Notes under the pieces: model-generated
Databases searched by the model: none
Told to the model about the DNA's origin: nothing
What the model saw: the letters and a program-made list of their open reading frames with translations, nothing else
Source: an uncultured Loktanella sp.
Lineage (GTDB): Bacteria > Pseudomonadota > Alphaproteobacteria > Rhodobacterales > Rhodobacteraceae
Reading direction: 5' to 3'
DNA: 64,000 nt
NCBI GenBank assembly: GCA_937132065.1
Contig: CAKZNT010000038.1
Span: 42,391 to 106,390 of the forward strand
Made by a program: the position numbers and the translations under genes
Shown: piece by piece, positions 19,326 through 28,153 of the stretch
Layout: each line of letters starts with the position of its first letter
Numbering within the stretch: position 1 is the first letter of the stretch

Positions 19326-21125
19326 ATGGAAAATATCATCAAATCTTGGGCTGAAGTCGCCCCCCGCCTAGTTGCTGTTGCCGCTGGCCGTAGCGCCGCC
19401 GATGTTGTTGTGCGCGGTGGCAAGCTTGTGAATGTGCAAAGTCGCGAAATTCTCGACGGTTGGGAGGTTGCGATTGCTGATGGTCGCTTTGCTTATGTTG
19501 GTCCCGATGCGACCCATTGCATTGGTCCCGACACCGAGGTGATCGAGGCCGCGGGGCGATATATGATCCCGGGACTGTGTGACGGGCATATGCACATCGA
19601 GAGTGGTATGCTGACCCCTGCCGAGTTTGCCGCCGCTGTGATCCCGCATGGCACAACGACGATGTTCACCGACCCCCACGAGATTGCCAATGTTCTGGGG
19701 CTTGCGGGTGTGCGCATGATGCACGACGAGGCGCTGATGCAGCCTGTCAATATCTATACGCAGATGCCCTCTTGCGCACCTTCTGCTCCGGGGTTGGAGA
19801 CAACCGGCTTTGAGATTTCAGCCGAGGACGTTGCCGAGGCAATGGCGTGGCCCGGTATCATTGGGCTTGGTGAAATGATGAATTTCCCCGGTGTTGTGAA
19901 CGGTGATCCGCAGATGCTTGCCGAGATGGCGGCGACGATGAACGCGGGCAAGACGGTGGGCGGCCACTATGCCAGCCCTGACAAGGGCAACGCGTTTTCG
20001 GCCTATGTCGCGGGGGGTGCGGCTGACGATCACGAGGGCACTGCCGAAGCCGATGCGATTGCCCGCGTCCGATTGGGTATGAAGTCGATGATGCGCCTTG
20101 GCTCTGCTTGGTATGACGTCGAGAGCCAGATTACCGCGATTACCGAAAAGGGACTGGACCCGCGCAATTTCATTTTGTGCACGGATGATTGCCACTCGGG
20201 CACGTTGGTCAATGACGGGCATATGAACCGTGTTGTGCGCCATGCGATTGACTGTGGCTGTGATCCGCTGGTTGCCTTGCAAATGGCGACGATTAACACG
20301 GCGACCCACTTTGGTCTCGAGCGCGAATTGGGTTCGATTGCGCCGGGCCGTCGTGCCGATCTGATCCTGACCTCTGATATCAGGACATTGCCGATAGAGC
20401 ATGTGATTGCGCGCGGCAAAACGGTTGCCAGAGATGGCAAGATCACGGTTGAATGCCCGCATTATGACTGGCCCGAGAGCGCCCGCAAAACAGTGAATAT
20501 GGGCAAGGTTCTGGGTGACGCCGACTTTGAGATCAAAGCCCCAGAGGGCAAGAACGCTGTTACAGCCAAGGTGATTGGTGTGGTCGAGAACCAAGCCCCC
20601 ACGGAGGCGTTAACGGCTGACCTGCCTGTGACGGACGGGATCGTTGAGGGGGCGGGTGGCGTATGCCAGATCGCGCTAGTCGAGCGGCATCGCGCGACCG
20701 GTGACGTGGTTAACGGTTTTGTTTCCGGTTTTGGTTATACAGGCGACATGGCGATTGCATCGACCGTGGCTCACGATAGTCATCACATGATTGTTGTCGG
20801 GACCAGCCGCGCCGACATGGCGCTTGCCGCAAACCGGTTGGGCGAGGTTGGTGGTGGCGTGACCGTTTGGCAAAACGGCAAAGAACTGTCGTTGGTGAAG
20901 CTGCCTATCGCGGGCTTAATGTCGGATAGCCCCGCTGCGGAGGTTGCGGCGACTGCCGACGAAATGGTTGCGGCTATGGCTGCCTGTGGTTGCACGCTGA
21001 ACAACGCCTATATGCAGCACTCGCTTTTGGCGCTTGTTGTCATACCCGCGTTACGTATTTCTGATCTGGGCTTGGTCGATGTGACCAAATTCGAGATCAC
21101 CGAGCTATTTGAGGACACTGAATGA
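19326..21125 (+). CDS. ade: adenine deaminase
   Basis: A metal-dependent amidohydrolase of about 599 residues that converts adenine to hypoxanthine and ammonia. Metal-binding and family motifs are visible: PGLCDGHMHIESGMLTP, HGTTTMFTDPHEIANVLG, GGHYASPDKGN, LCTDDCHSGTLVNDGHMN, and the C-terminal GGVTVWQNGKELS. The ATG at 19326 gives MENIIKSW; a GTG five codons upstream (19311) is also open and neither has a strong ribosome site. Its stop overlaps the amn start in ATGA, so the two are coupled. Together they turn AMP into hypoxanthine and ribose 5-phosphate. Confidence 0.95.
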   Translation: MENIIKSWAEVAPRLVAVAAGRSAADVVVRGGKLVNVQSREILDGWEVAIADGRFAYVGPDATHCIGPDTEVIEAAGRYMIPGLCDGHMHIESGMLTPAEFAAAVIPHGTTTMFTDPHEIANVLGLAGVRMMHDEALMQPVNIYTQMPSCAPSAPGLETTGFEISAEDVAEAMAWPGIIGLGEMMNFPGVVNGDPQMLAEMAATMNAGKTVGGHYASPDKGNAFSAYVAGGAADDHEGTAEADAIARVRLGMKSMMRLGSAWYDVESQITAITEKGLDPRNFILCTDDCHSGTLVNDGHMNRVVRHAIDCGCDPLVALQMATINTATHFGLERELGSIAPGRRADLILTSDIRTLPIEHVIARGKTVARDGKITVECPHYDWPESARKTVNMGKVLGDADFEIKAPEGKNAVTAKVIGVVENQAPTEALTADLPVTDGIVEGAGGVCQIALVERHRATGDVVNGFVSGFGYTGDMAIASTVAHDSHHMIVVGTSRADMALAANRLGEVGGGVTVWQNGKELSLVKLPIAGLMSDSPAAEVAATADEMVAAMAACGCTLNNAYMQHSLLALVVIPALRISDLGLVDVTKFEITELFEDTE

Positions 21126-22591
21126 GCACCATTATCCGGACACCCGATGTGCCCGCGCACGAAGAATTCACCGACCCCAAGGCGGCTGTTAAGCGCCTTC
21201 AGGAGCTATATGTCACGGCCGCCACGTTCCTGAGCGGCAGTTTTAGCGAGGCGATCACGAAGGGTCAGCCAGATGCACGCATCCGTGCGTTTTATCCCGA
21301 GATCCGCTTTACGACGACTAGTTACGCCAAGACCGATAGCCGTCTTTCATTTGGACACGTCGCCGAGCCTGGCCATTACGCGACGACGGTAACGCGCCCC
21401 GATTTGTTCGAGCACTATCTGGTGCAGCAGATCGGTCTGTTGATTACAAACCACGGTGTGCCTGTGTCGATTGGCGTTTCCGACACAGAGATGCCCGTGC
21501 ATTTCGCGGTGGCCAATGATGCCTCTGTGACAGTGCCCCAAGATGGCAGTTTGGAATTTAACCTGCGCGACAGTTTTGATGTGCCAGACCTTGCCACGAC
21601 CCATGATAGCATCGTGAATGGTAACGGGTTTCAATACCCTGACGGCGCGCATCCGCTTGCCCCGTTTACGGCCCAACGCATTGACTATTCACTGGCCCGC
21701 CTGTCGCATTATACCGCGACTTCCGCCGAGCATTTTCAGAACCACATTTTGTTCACGAACTACCAGTTCTATGTCGAGGAGTTCGAGGCCTACGCCCGTC
21801 AGATGCTTGCTGACCCCAAGAGCGGTTACACAAGCTTTGTCGGGACAGGCAACATCGAGATCACGGATGCAACCGCCCCGCTGCCTGTGCCTGCGAAGTT
21901 GCCGCAAATGCCGACCTACCATTTGAAGCGCGAGGGGGGCGGTGGCATTACGCTGGTCAATATCGGGGTGGGGCCGTCGAACGCCAAAACAGCGACAGAC
22001 CACATCGCGGTGCTGCGCCCGCATGCGTGGTTGATGGTTGGCCATTGCGCAGGTTTGCGAAACTCCCAACGGCTTGGTGATTTTGTTCTGGCTCACGCCT
22101 ATCTGCGCGAGGATCACGTGCTTGATGACGACTTGCCGGTTTGGGTTCCGATCCCTGCGTTGGCGGAAATCCAGATTGCGCTGGAAACGGCTGTCGCAAA
22201 TGTCACTGAACTCGAAGGGTTCGAATTGAAGCGGATCATGCGCACGGGCACGGTGGCAACGATTGATAATCGCAACTGGGAACTGCGCGAGCATTCTGGA
22301 CCTGTTCAGCGGTTATCGCAATCGCGCGCCATTGCCCTTGATATGGAAAGTGCGACAATCGCGGCCAACGGTTTTCGGTTTCGCGTGCCCTATGGCACAT
22401 TGCTTTGCGTGAGCGACAAGCCGCTCCACGGCGAGCTGAAATTGCCAGGAATGGCGTCTGATTTCTATAAAACACAGGTCGCAAGCCATCTGCGGATCGG
22501 AATACAGGCGATGGAAATCCTGCGCGAAATGCCGCTGGAACGCATCCACAGCCGTAAGTTGAGGAGTTTCGAAGAGACTGCCTTCTTGTAA
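21122..22591 (+). CDS. amn: AMP nucleosidase
   Basis: A 489-residue enzyme that hydrolyses AMP to adenine and ribose 5-phosphate. The N-terminal AMNp_N domain is followed by the phosphorylase-like C-terminal domain, with LVNIGVGPSNAKTATDHIAVLRPHAWLMVGHCAG and the substrate-site region ALDMESATIAANGFRFRVPYGTLLCVSDKP. Length matches E. coli Amn (484). The ATGA overlap with ade places it in the same transcript, a pair that drains the adenylate pool into hypoxanthine. A short hairpin with T-tract follows. Confidence 0.95.
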   Translation: MSTIIRTPDVPAHEEFTDPKAAVKRLQELYVTAATFLSGSFSEAITKGQPDARIRAFYPEIRFTTTSYAKTDSRLSFGHVAEPGHYATTVTRPDLFEHYLVQQIGLLITNHGVPVSIGVSDTEMPVHFAVANDASVTVPQDGSLEFNLRDSFDVPDLATTHDSIVNGNGFQYPDGAHPLAPFTAQRIDYSLARLSHYTATSAEHFQNHILFTNYQFYVEEFEAYARQMLADPKSGYTSFVGTGNIEITDATAPLPVPAKLPQMPTYHLKREGGGGITLVNIGVGPSNAKTATDHIAVLRPHAWLMVGHCAGLRNSQRLGDFVLAHAYLREDHVLDDDLPVWVPIPALAEIQIALETAVANVTELEGFELKRIMRTGTVATIDNRNWELREHSGPVQRLSQSRAIALDMESATIAANGFRFRVPYGTLLCVSDKPLHGELKLPGMASDFYKTQVASHLRIGIQAMEILREMPLERIHSRKLRSFEETAFL

Positions 22592-22601
22592 CACCCAGAA
22601 A

Positions 22602-22622
22602 ACGCATAAAAATGCGTATTTT
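22602..22622 (+). terminator. short hairpin after amn
   Basis: ACGCAT (22602-22607) pairs with ATGCGT (22612-22617) around an AAAA loop, followed by ATTTT. It is a short but plausible intrinsic terminator 10 bp after the amn stop. Confidence 0.55.
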
Positions 22623-22664
22623 ATGAGAAAACGCTACACTAATTGTTGTAGAGCCACACCAGAT

Positions 22665-22697
22665 ACAGTTAACTGTGCGCACATGAGGCCCTATAAT
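22665..22697 (+). promoter_or_regulatory. candidate promoter of the HU gene with overlapping palindrome
   Basis: A consensus -10 TATAAT sits at 22692-22697. Seventeen bases upstream is TTAACT (22669-22674), usable as a -35. The -35 lies in a perfect 12-bp palindrome ACAGTTAACTGT (22665-22676), a possible operator. Confidence 0.5.
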
Positions 22698-22723
22698 TCG
22701 GGCGAAAAGATGGAGACCAGAAA

Positions 22724-23011
22724 ATGGCAAAACCAATGACAAAAGCACAACTCGTTGCAGCACTTGCTGACGAAATGGGCGCAGACAAAAAAGCTGCAGG
22801 CGCGGCGCTTGACGCGGTATGTGGTCTGATCACACGCGAAGTATCTGGCGGCGGTGCTGTCACTCTTCCAGGTGTTGGCAAAATCTATTGCCGCGAGCGT
22901 CCAGAGCGCATGGTGCGTAACCCTGCCACTGGCGAACAGATCAAGAAAGACGCTGACAAGGTTGTCAAAATGACAATCGCCAAGGCGCTTAAGGATTCCG
23001 TGAACGACTAA
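22724..23011 (+). CDS. HU family DNA-binding protein
   Basis: A 95-residue basic nucleoid protein of the HU/IHF fold. It starts MAKPMTKAQLVAALADEMG, has the dimer core through residue 45, and the beta-arm region is VTLPGVGKIYCRERPERMVRNPATGEQIK, where the HU Asn-Pro-Ala-Thr-Gly turn is conserved. It binds and bends DNA as a dimer. It has its own candidate promoter and a strong terminator, as expected for an abundant single-gene transcript. Confidence 0.92.
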   Translation: MAKPMTKAQLVAALADEMGADKKAAGAALDAVCGLITREVSGGGAVTLPGVGKIYCRERPERMVRNPATGEQIKKDADKVVKMTIAKALKDSVND

Positions 23012-23032
23012 GTCGCTTCACATCCCGATACG

Positions 23033-23063
23033 AAAGGGCTGCCCGTCTTGGGTGGCCCTTTTT
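23033..23063 (+). terminator. intrinsic terminator after the HU gene
   Basis: Arms AAAGGGC (23033-23039) and GCCCTTT (23055-23061) pair perfectly and are followed by further T residues. The loop contains a second small GCCC/GGGT pairing. Confidence 0.8.
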
Positions 23064-23119
23064 CGTTTTGAAGTGCTTTGTCGATTGCGTGCAGGTTCAG
23101 TTTGGGCAAGTCTCGCGCC

Positions 23120-23995
23120 ATGGATATCAAAGCAATCCTCATGGGCCTCGCGTTTGCCGCGATGTGGTCGTCGGCCTTCACCTCGGCGCGTATCATTGTC
23201 GAGTTCGCGCCGCCCCTGACCGCGCTTGCCTGTCGCTTTCTTGTGTCGGGGGTCATCGGTGTCATGATCGCAAAGGCGCTGGGCCAAACGATGCAATTAT
23301 CCCGCCGCCAATGGATCGGCGTGCTGGTGTTTGGTGTCTGCCAAAACGCGCTTTACCTTGGGTTAAACTTTGTTGCGATGCAGACAGTCGAGGCCTCTTT
23401 GGCGGCGATTATTGCGTCCACGATGCCGTTGCTGGTGGGTCTCGCGGGATGGTTGTTTATGGGTCAACGGATGCGCCCCTTGGGCACGGCGGGCCTTGTC
23501 GCAGGGATCATCGGTGTGACGCTCATTATGGGCGCGCGGCTGGATGGGGGCGTCGATGTTTACGGGCTGACGTTGCTTGTGATCGGTGTTGTGTCGCTGA
23601 CGATTGCGACCCTTGCGGTGCTCGGCGCGAGTTCGGGCGGTAACGTCTTGATGATTGTCGGCTTGCAGATGTTGGTCGGCAGTGCCTTGCTTTGGGGTCC
23701 TGCGCTTGCGTTCGAGACATTTGATGTGACGTGGAACTGGCAGCTCATTGTCGCGTTTATCTATACCACGCTTGTGCCCGGGCTGCTTGCGACTTGGGTT
23801 TGGTTCCTGCTTGTCGGGCGCATCGGTGCGGTAAAGGCCTCGACGTTTCACTTCCTCAATCCGTTCCTTGGGGTCGCGATTGCTGCTGTGCTGCTGGGTG
23901 AAAAGCTTGGCGCGATGGACCTGATTGGCGTCGTCATTATCGCAGGGGGTATTCTAGCGGTCCAGTTATCGAAGCAGCCCGTCACCAACCACTAG
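23120..23995 (+). CDS. EamA/DMT family exporter
   Basis: A permease of about 291 residues with ten predicted membrane helices in two EamA repeats: the first from LMGLAFAAMWSSAFTSARI, the second from TLLVIGVVSLTIATLAVLG, ending in the typical HFLNPFLGVAIAAVLLGEKL. The family exports amino acids or metabolites; the substrate cannot be read. The ATG at 23120 (MDIKAILMG) fits the family start better than an ATG 14 codons upstream. Its last 14 bp overlap the convergent HD-domain gene. Confidence 0.85.
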   Translation: MDIKAILMGLAFAAMWSSAFTSARIIVEFAPPLTALACRFLVSGVIGVMIAKALGQTMQLSRRQWIGVLVFGVCQNALYLGLNFVAMQTVEASLAAIIASTMPLLVGLAGWLFMGQRMRPLGTAGLVAGIIGVTLIMGARLDGGVDVYGLTLLVIGVVSLTIATLAVLGASSGGNVLMIVGLQMLVGSALLWGPALAFETFDVTWNWQLIVAFIYTTLVPGLLATWVWFLLVGRIGAVKASTFHFLNPFLGVAIAAVLLGEKLGAMDLIGVVIIAGGILAVQLSKQPVTNH

Positions 23996-24626
23996 CGGGC
24001 ACATCGAGTTCGCTCGCCAGTTGATCAAGGAAATCGCGCAGCACATTTGCCCGATCCTCGGCAAGCATGCGCCCCGAAGTCGTCTGCATCGTTGCGGGAA
24101 GCCCGAGCAGCTTGATCCGAAAGTGATCCACTGCATAGGCCTTGTCGTCGAGGGGTCGGTCTTTGCCAAAGGGGTCGAGCCCGTGGAACAGCGCGCGGCC
24201 CATTGCGCCTGTGGTCGCAAAGCAACGTGCAATCCCAATCGCGCCAAGAGCCTCGATCCGGTCCGCGTCTTGCAGGATTTTCGCCTCAAGCGTTTGGGGT
24301 GCTATATTTGCGGAAAAACTATGCGCCGTGATGGCGTGGCATGCCTGTGCGATCTGGTCGGACGTGAGTCCGAATGATGAGAGTATAGGCGCAGCCGCCT
24401 TTGCCGAAAGGGTAGAAGCCTGCGCCCGATCGGGGTGATCTTTTGGCAATGTCACGAGGTCATGAAAGTAGCAGGCGGCCAGAAGAACGGTCATGTCGCA
24501 GGCCGCTTCGCCAGTGGCGATAACCTGCGCGTTGGCCCAGACGCGGTCGGTATGTGCCACGTCATGTGCGGCGTCACCTTTGGTTGCGAGGGTAAGGTGC
24601 GCGCGTAAAGCGCCCCGCAGGGTCAC
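23982..24626 (-). CDS. HD-domain phosphohydrolase
   Basis: A 214-residue protein with the HD metal-site set: [16 protein letters not shown] (first His), AACYFHDLV (His-Asp) and [11 protein letters not shown] (Asp). This matches the YedJ/YpgQ-like HD hydrolases, which act on nucleotides or related phosphates; the substrate is unknown. Its start overlaps the aroC stop by 4 bp, so it is translated from the aroC transcript. Confidence 0.85.
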   Translation of the reverse strand: MTLRGALRAHLTLATKGDAAHDVAHTDRVWANAQVIATGEAACDMTVLLAACYFHDLVTLPKDHPDRAQASTLSAKAAAPILSSFGLTSDQIAQACHAITAHSFSANIAPQTLEAKILQDADRIEALGAIGIARCFATTGAMGRALFHGLDPFGKDRPLDDKAYAVDHFRIKLLGLPATMQTTSGRMLAEDRANVLRDFLDQLASELDVPASGW

Positions 24627-25729
24627 CCTATTTTACCGCGCACGCCACCCGTTTGGCCGCGATCCAGCAGTAGGTGGTCAAGGATAACACAAGCCATCAT
24701 TGCCTCGCCTACGGGCACGGCGCGGATGCCGACACAGGGGTCGTGGCGCCCCTTGGTGACAACTTCCATAGGTGATCCATCCATGCGGATTGATTTGCGC
24801 GGCGAAAGGATCGACGATGTCGGTTTAACGGCGAACCGCACAACTACGTCCTGTCCGGTGCTGATCCCACCCAGAATGCCGCCAGCATGGTTGGAGGAAT
24901 AGACTGGCTGCCCGTCATTCCCCATGAAGATTTCGTCGGCATTTTCGCGCCCTGTCAGTGCTGCCGCGTTCATGCCTTCGCCAATTTCGACGCCTTTTAC
25001 GGCGTTGATAGACATCATTGCGGCGGCAAGATCAGTGTCTAACTTGCTATAAACGGGTGCGCCGATACCAGCGGGCACGCCGCGCGCTACTACCTCGATG
25101 ATCGCGCCAACAGAGTTGTGGTCGTCCTTGCGCAGCCACGCCAGATAGTCGTTCCATTCGGCGGCCGCGTCAGCGTCAGGGCAAAAGAAGTCATTGCGGT
25201 CGATCTCGTCCCAATCAACCTTGGCGCGGTCAATCTGCTTGGCGCCCATCTGGGTCATGTAGCCCTTGATTTGCACGTTGGGAGCGATTGCGGCAATTGC
25301 CTCACGTGCAACGCCGCCCGCCGCGACACGCGCGGCGGTTTCACGGGCAGACGAGCGTCCGCCACCGCGATAGTCGCGCACGCCGTATTTCTGGTGATAG
25401 GTGATATCGGCGTGGCCGGGCCGGAAGGTATTGGCGATATCGCCGTAATCCTTGGACCGCTGATCGGTGTTGCGGATCATCAGCTGGATCGGCGTGCCAG
25501 TGGTGACGCCTTCGAATACACCTGACAGAATTTCGACCTCGTCGGCCTCTTGCCGTTGCGTTGTGTTCTTGTTCAGGCCCGGGCGTCGCTTGTTGAGCCA
25601 TTGCTGGATCATGCTGGCGTCAATGGGCACGTTTGGCGGGCAACCGTCGATTGTTGCACCAAGCGCAGGCCCGTGGCTTTCGCCCCAAGTGGTGAACCGA
25701 AATAGATGGCCAAATGTGTTCATCGACAT
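24623..25729 (-). CDS. aroC: chorismate synthase
   Basis: A 368-residue enzyme that makes chorismate from EPSP with reduced FMN, the last shikimate-pathway step. Signatures are present: the N-terminal [15 protein letters not shown], then [32 protein letters not shown] and [24 protein letters not shown]. The open frame extends far upstream, but GGAG placed 7 nt before the ATG at 25729 and the conserved MSMNTFGH start fix the beginning there. Cotranscribed with the HD-domain gene. Confidence 0.96.
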   Translation of the reverse strand: MSMNTFGHLFRFTTWGESHGPALGATIDGCPPNVPIDASMIQQWLNKRRPGLNKNTTQRQEADEVEILSGVFEGVTTGTPIQLMIRNTDQRSKDYGDIANTFRPGHADITYHQKYGVRDYRGGGRSSARETAARVAAGGVAREAIAAIAPNVQIKGYMTQMGAKQIDRAKVDWDEIDRNDFFCPDADAAAEWNDYLAWLRKDDHNSVGAIIEVVARGVPAGIGAPVYSKLDTDLAAAMMSINAVKGVEIGEGMNAAALTGRENADEIFMGNDGQPVYSSNHAGGILGGISTGQDVVVRFAVKPTSSILSPRKSIRMDGSPMEVVTKGRHDPCVGIRAVPVGEAMMACVILDHLLLDRGQTGGVRGKIG

Positions 25730-25841
25730 GGGACGTGCTCCTTTGCACACTCCGATAAGGCAAACGCGCGGTTTGGAAAAGCCCCAGTGACTTGACAGTG
25801 GTTCGATTTGTGGCCGAACTACCCGCAAAAGGGGAGCGCGC

Positions 25842-26987
25842 ATGCTGAGTAAGAGTGATCTGGTCGAACTTACGGCGTTTCGTCGTGATCTGCATCGCCG
25901 CCCTGAAATATCAGGCGAAGAGGCGGAAACTGCACAAACGATTGTCGCGGCTCTGCGTGATTTGAACCCCACCGAGGTCCTGACAGATATTGGCGGCCAT
26001 GGGGTTGCTGCGATTTTTGACAGCGGTGTGGATGGACCAACTGTGCTATTTCGTGCCGAGCTTGATGCCTTGCCGATCCCCGAGGAGACAGGGGTTGCAT
26101 GGGCTTCAGAGATTGCGGGTAAGGGGCATCTTTGTGGCCATGACGGACATATGACGATGCTTCTTGCGCTGGGCAGACTGGTTGCGCGCAACCCCGTTGC
26201 CAGCGGGCGGATCGTTTTGATGTTCCAGCCTGCCGAAGAGGATGGCAGTGGCGCGCGGGCCGTGGTTGCGGACCCAGCGTTTGCAAAACTCGCGCCTGAC
26301 TGGGCGTTTGCAATTCACAATGAGCCCGGCCGTGCATTCGGGCATGTGTCCACCCGTGCGGGGTTGATCAATTGCGCCAGTCAGGGGCTGGCCATTCAGC
26401 TTACCGGAAAAACGGCACATGCGGCGGAGCCTGAAGCGGGCCGCTCTCCTGCGCTTGCAATGGCGGCGCTGATCCCTGCGCTGGGGCAGTTGGGGACGGG
26501 TGGCGCGCTTGATGAAAGCTTTCGGCTGGTCACGATTACCCATGCGGTTTTGGGCGAACCTACCTTTGGCATCGCCCCTGCGCTTGCCACGATCTATGCA
26601 ACGATCAGAGCGGCGGATGATAGCGCGATGGACGAGATGGTGCAGTCTGCGCGCAGGCTTGCCACAAATGCCGCCGACCAGTCAGGGCTTGCTGTGTCAT
26701 TCGCGGATCACGATGTGTTTGCGGCCTCGATCAATGACGCGACGGCGGCCAAGGTCGCCCAAGATGCCATGACCACAATTGGCGTTTCCCATAGTGAAGC
26801 GGGTCTTCCGATGCGTGCCTCTGAGGATTTTGGCGTGTTTGGCTGGGGCGCAAAGGCGGCGATGCTTTGCCTTGGTCCAGGCGAAGATTATGCGGCATTG
26901 CACAACCCCGACTACGATTTCCCCGATGATTTGATCCCGATTGGTGCGGCCATATTCGAGCGGATTGCGCGCGACTTGTTGGGGTAG
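25842..26987 (+). CDS. M20 family metallo-amidohydrolase
   Basis: A 381-residue protein of the hippurate hydrolase / N-acyl amino acid amidohydrolase group. Metal-site motifs are [29 protein letters not shown] (Cys-Gly-His-Asp-Gly-His), [14 protein letters not shown] and FAIHNEPGR, with the dimerisation domain in between. It cleaves an N-acyl amino acid or related amide; the substrate is not evident. It is a single gene, divergent from aroC. Confidence 0.88.
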   Translation: MLSKSDLVELTAFRRDLHRRPEISGEEAETAQTIVAALRDLNPTEVLTDIGGHGVAAIFDSGVDGPTVLFRAELDALPIPEETGVAWASEIAGKGHLCGHDGHMTMLLALGRLVARNPVASGRIVLMFQPAEEDGSGARAVVADPAFAKLAPDWAFAIHNEPGRAFGHVSTRAGLINCASQGLAIQLTGKTAHAAEPEAGRSPALAMAALIPALGQLGTGGALDESFRLVTITHAVLGEPTFGIAPALATIYATIRAADDSAMDEMVQSARRLATNAADQSGLAVSFADHDVFAASINDATAAKVAQDAMTTIGVSHSEAGLPMRASEDFGVFGWGAKAAMLCLGPGEDYAALHNPDYDFPDDLIPIGAAIFERIARDLLG

Positions 26988-27036
26988 CGCTGAGCCAAGC
27001 CACTTGCCTTTGCATTCTATCCATCCTACCAAAGCG

Positions 27037-27119
27037 ATACCTCGGGGGGCCAATCTGGCTGAGATGCGCAAGCGGACCCGTTGAACCTGAACCGGTTAAG
27101 ACCGGCGGAGGGAAGGTCT
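27037..27119 (+). promoter_or_regulatory. TPP riboswitch (THI element)
   Basis: The conserved blocks are in order: ACCTCGGGGGGCC at the 5' side, GGCTGAGA at 27057-27064, ACCCGTTGAACCTGA, CCGGTTAAGACCGGCG and GAGGGAAGGT at the 3' side. ACCT (27039-27042) pairs with AGGT (27114-27117) as the closing P1 helix. It binds thiamine pyrophosphate and lies about 48 bp upstream of thiB, so it should shut off thiBPQ when TPP is plentiful. No clear terminator follows, so control may act on the ribosome site. Confidence 0.95.
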
Positions 27120-27166
27120 AGCAATCACGCTGTCCCCCAATCCGCTCGTCGCATTTGGAGGATATG

Positions 27167-28153
27167 ATGCAAAAACCACTTATTCTGACAGCTGCTGCGG
27201 CTTTCGCTATGGCAAGCCCTGCCTTGGCTGAAACACCCGTGCTGACTGTCCTGACTTACGACAGCTTTACGAGCGACTGGGGCCCTGGTCCTGTTGTTGA
27301 GGCCGCATTTGAAGAGACCTGCGCCTGTGATCTCCAGTTTGTTGGCGCTGGTGATGGTGCGGCCCTGCTTGCACGCTTGCAGCTTGAAGGTCCGCGCACA
27401 GACGCCGATATCGTGCTGGGTCTTGATACCAACCTGACGGCCGCAGCGCGTGACACCGGCCTGTTTGCGCCGCATGGCGTGACGGCCGATCTTGCCTTGC
27501 CGATCGCTTGGGATGACACAGAATTCTTGCCGTTTGACTGGGGCTATTTCGCATTTGTCGGCAATGCGGGCGCTGATGCCCCGACCTCGCTGCGCGCCCT
27601 TGCGGACAGCGACATCAAGATCGTGATCCAAGACCCCCGTTCGTCTACCCCCGGCCTTGGCCTGTTGATGTGGGTGCAGGCGGCGTATGGCGAGGACGCG
27701 CCCGCGCTTTGGGCTGATCTGGCGGACAATATTGTCACGGTCACCCCTGGTTGGTCAGAGGCATATGGCCTGTTTCTTGAGGGCGAGGCTGATGCGGTTT
27801 TGTCTTACACAACTTCGCCTGCCTATCACCTGATCGCGGAAGAAGATGACAGTAAAGTTGCTTGGGCGTTTGATGAGGGTCACTACCTTCAGGTTGAGGT
27901 TGCAGGTAAGGTTGCGGCGACAGATACGCCCGAATTGGCCGACACGTTCATGGCATTTATGGCGTCCGAGCCGTTCCAATCCGTGATCGCGACGACAAAC
28001 TGGATGTATCCTGCGGTGACGCCTGCGGCGGGTCTGCCTGCGGGTTTCGAGACATTGATAACCCCGCAAAAGGCGCTGTTGCTCTCTCCTGAGGATGCGT
28101 TGTCAATCCGCCCGACTGCGCTTGAAGCATGGCGCTCCGCGCTGTCGCAATAA
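27167..28153 (+). CDS. thiB: thiamine ABC transporter, substrate-binding protein
   Basis: A periplasmic binding protein of about 328 residues with signal peptide MQKPLILTAAAAFAMASPALA. The mature chain has VLTYDSFTSDWGPGPVVEAAFE, the DVVLGLD-like ADIVLGLDTN block and DPRSSTPGLGLLMWVQ, all typical of ThiB. It binds thiamine, thiamine phosphate or TPP. Two ATGs lie at 27164 and 27167; GGAGG at 27157 is spaced better for the second. It follows the TPP riboswitch and overlaps thiP by 25 bp. Confidence 0.93.
   Translation: MQKPLILTAAAAFAMASPALAETPVLTVLTYDSFTSDWGPGPVVEAAFEETCACDLQFVGAGDGAALLARLQLEGPRTDADIVLGLDTNLTAAARDTGLFAPHGVTADLALPIAWDDTEFLPFDWGYFAFVGNAGADAPTSLRALADSDIKIVIQDPRSSTPGLGLLMWVQAAYGEDAPALWADLADNIVTVTPGWSEAYGLFLEGEADAVLSYTTSPAYHLIAEEDDSKVAWAFDEGHYLQVEVAGKVAATDTPELADTFMAFMASEPFQSVIATTNWMYPAVTPAAGLPAGFETLITPQKALLLSPEDALSIRPTALEAWRSALSQ

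Noticed and set aside
24623..26191. Extension of the aroC frame far upstream of 25729.
   Set aside because: The extra 154 codons are antisense to the M20 gene and are not chorismate-synthase-like; a good ribosome site and the family start lie at 25729.
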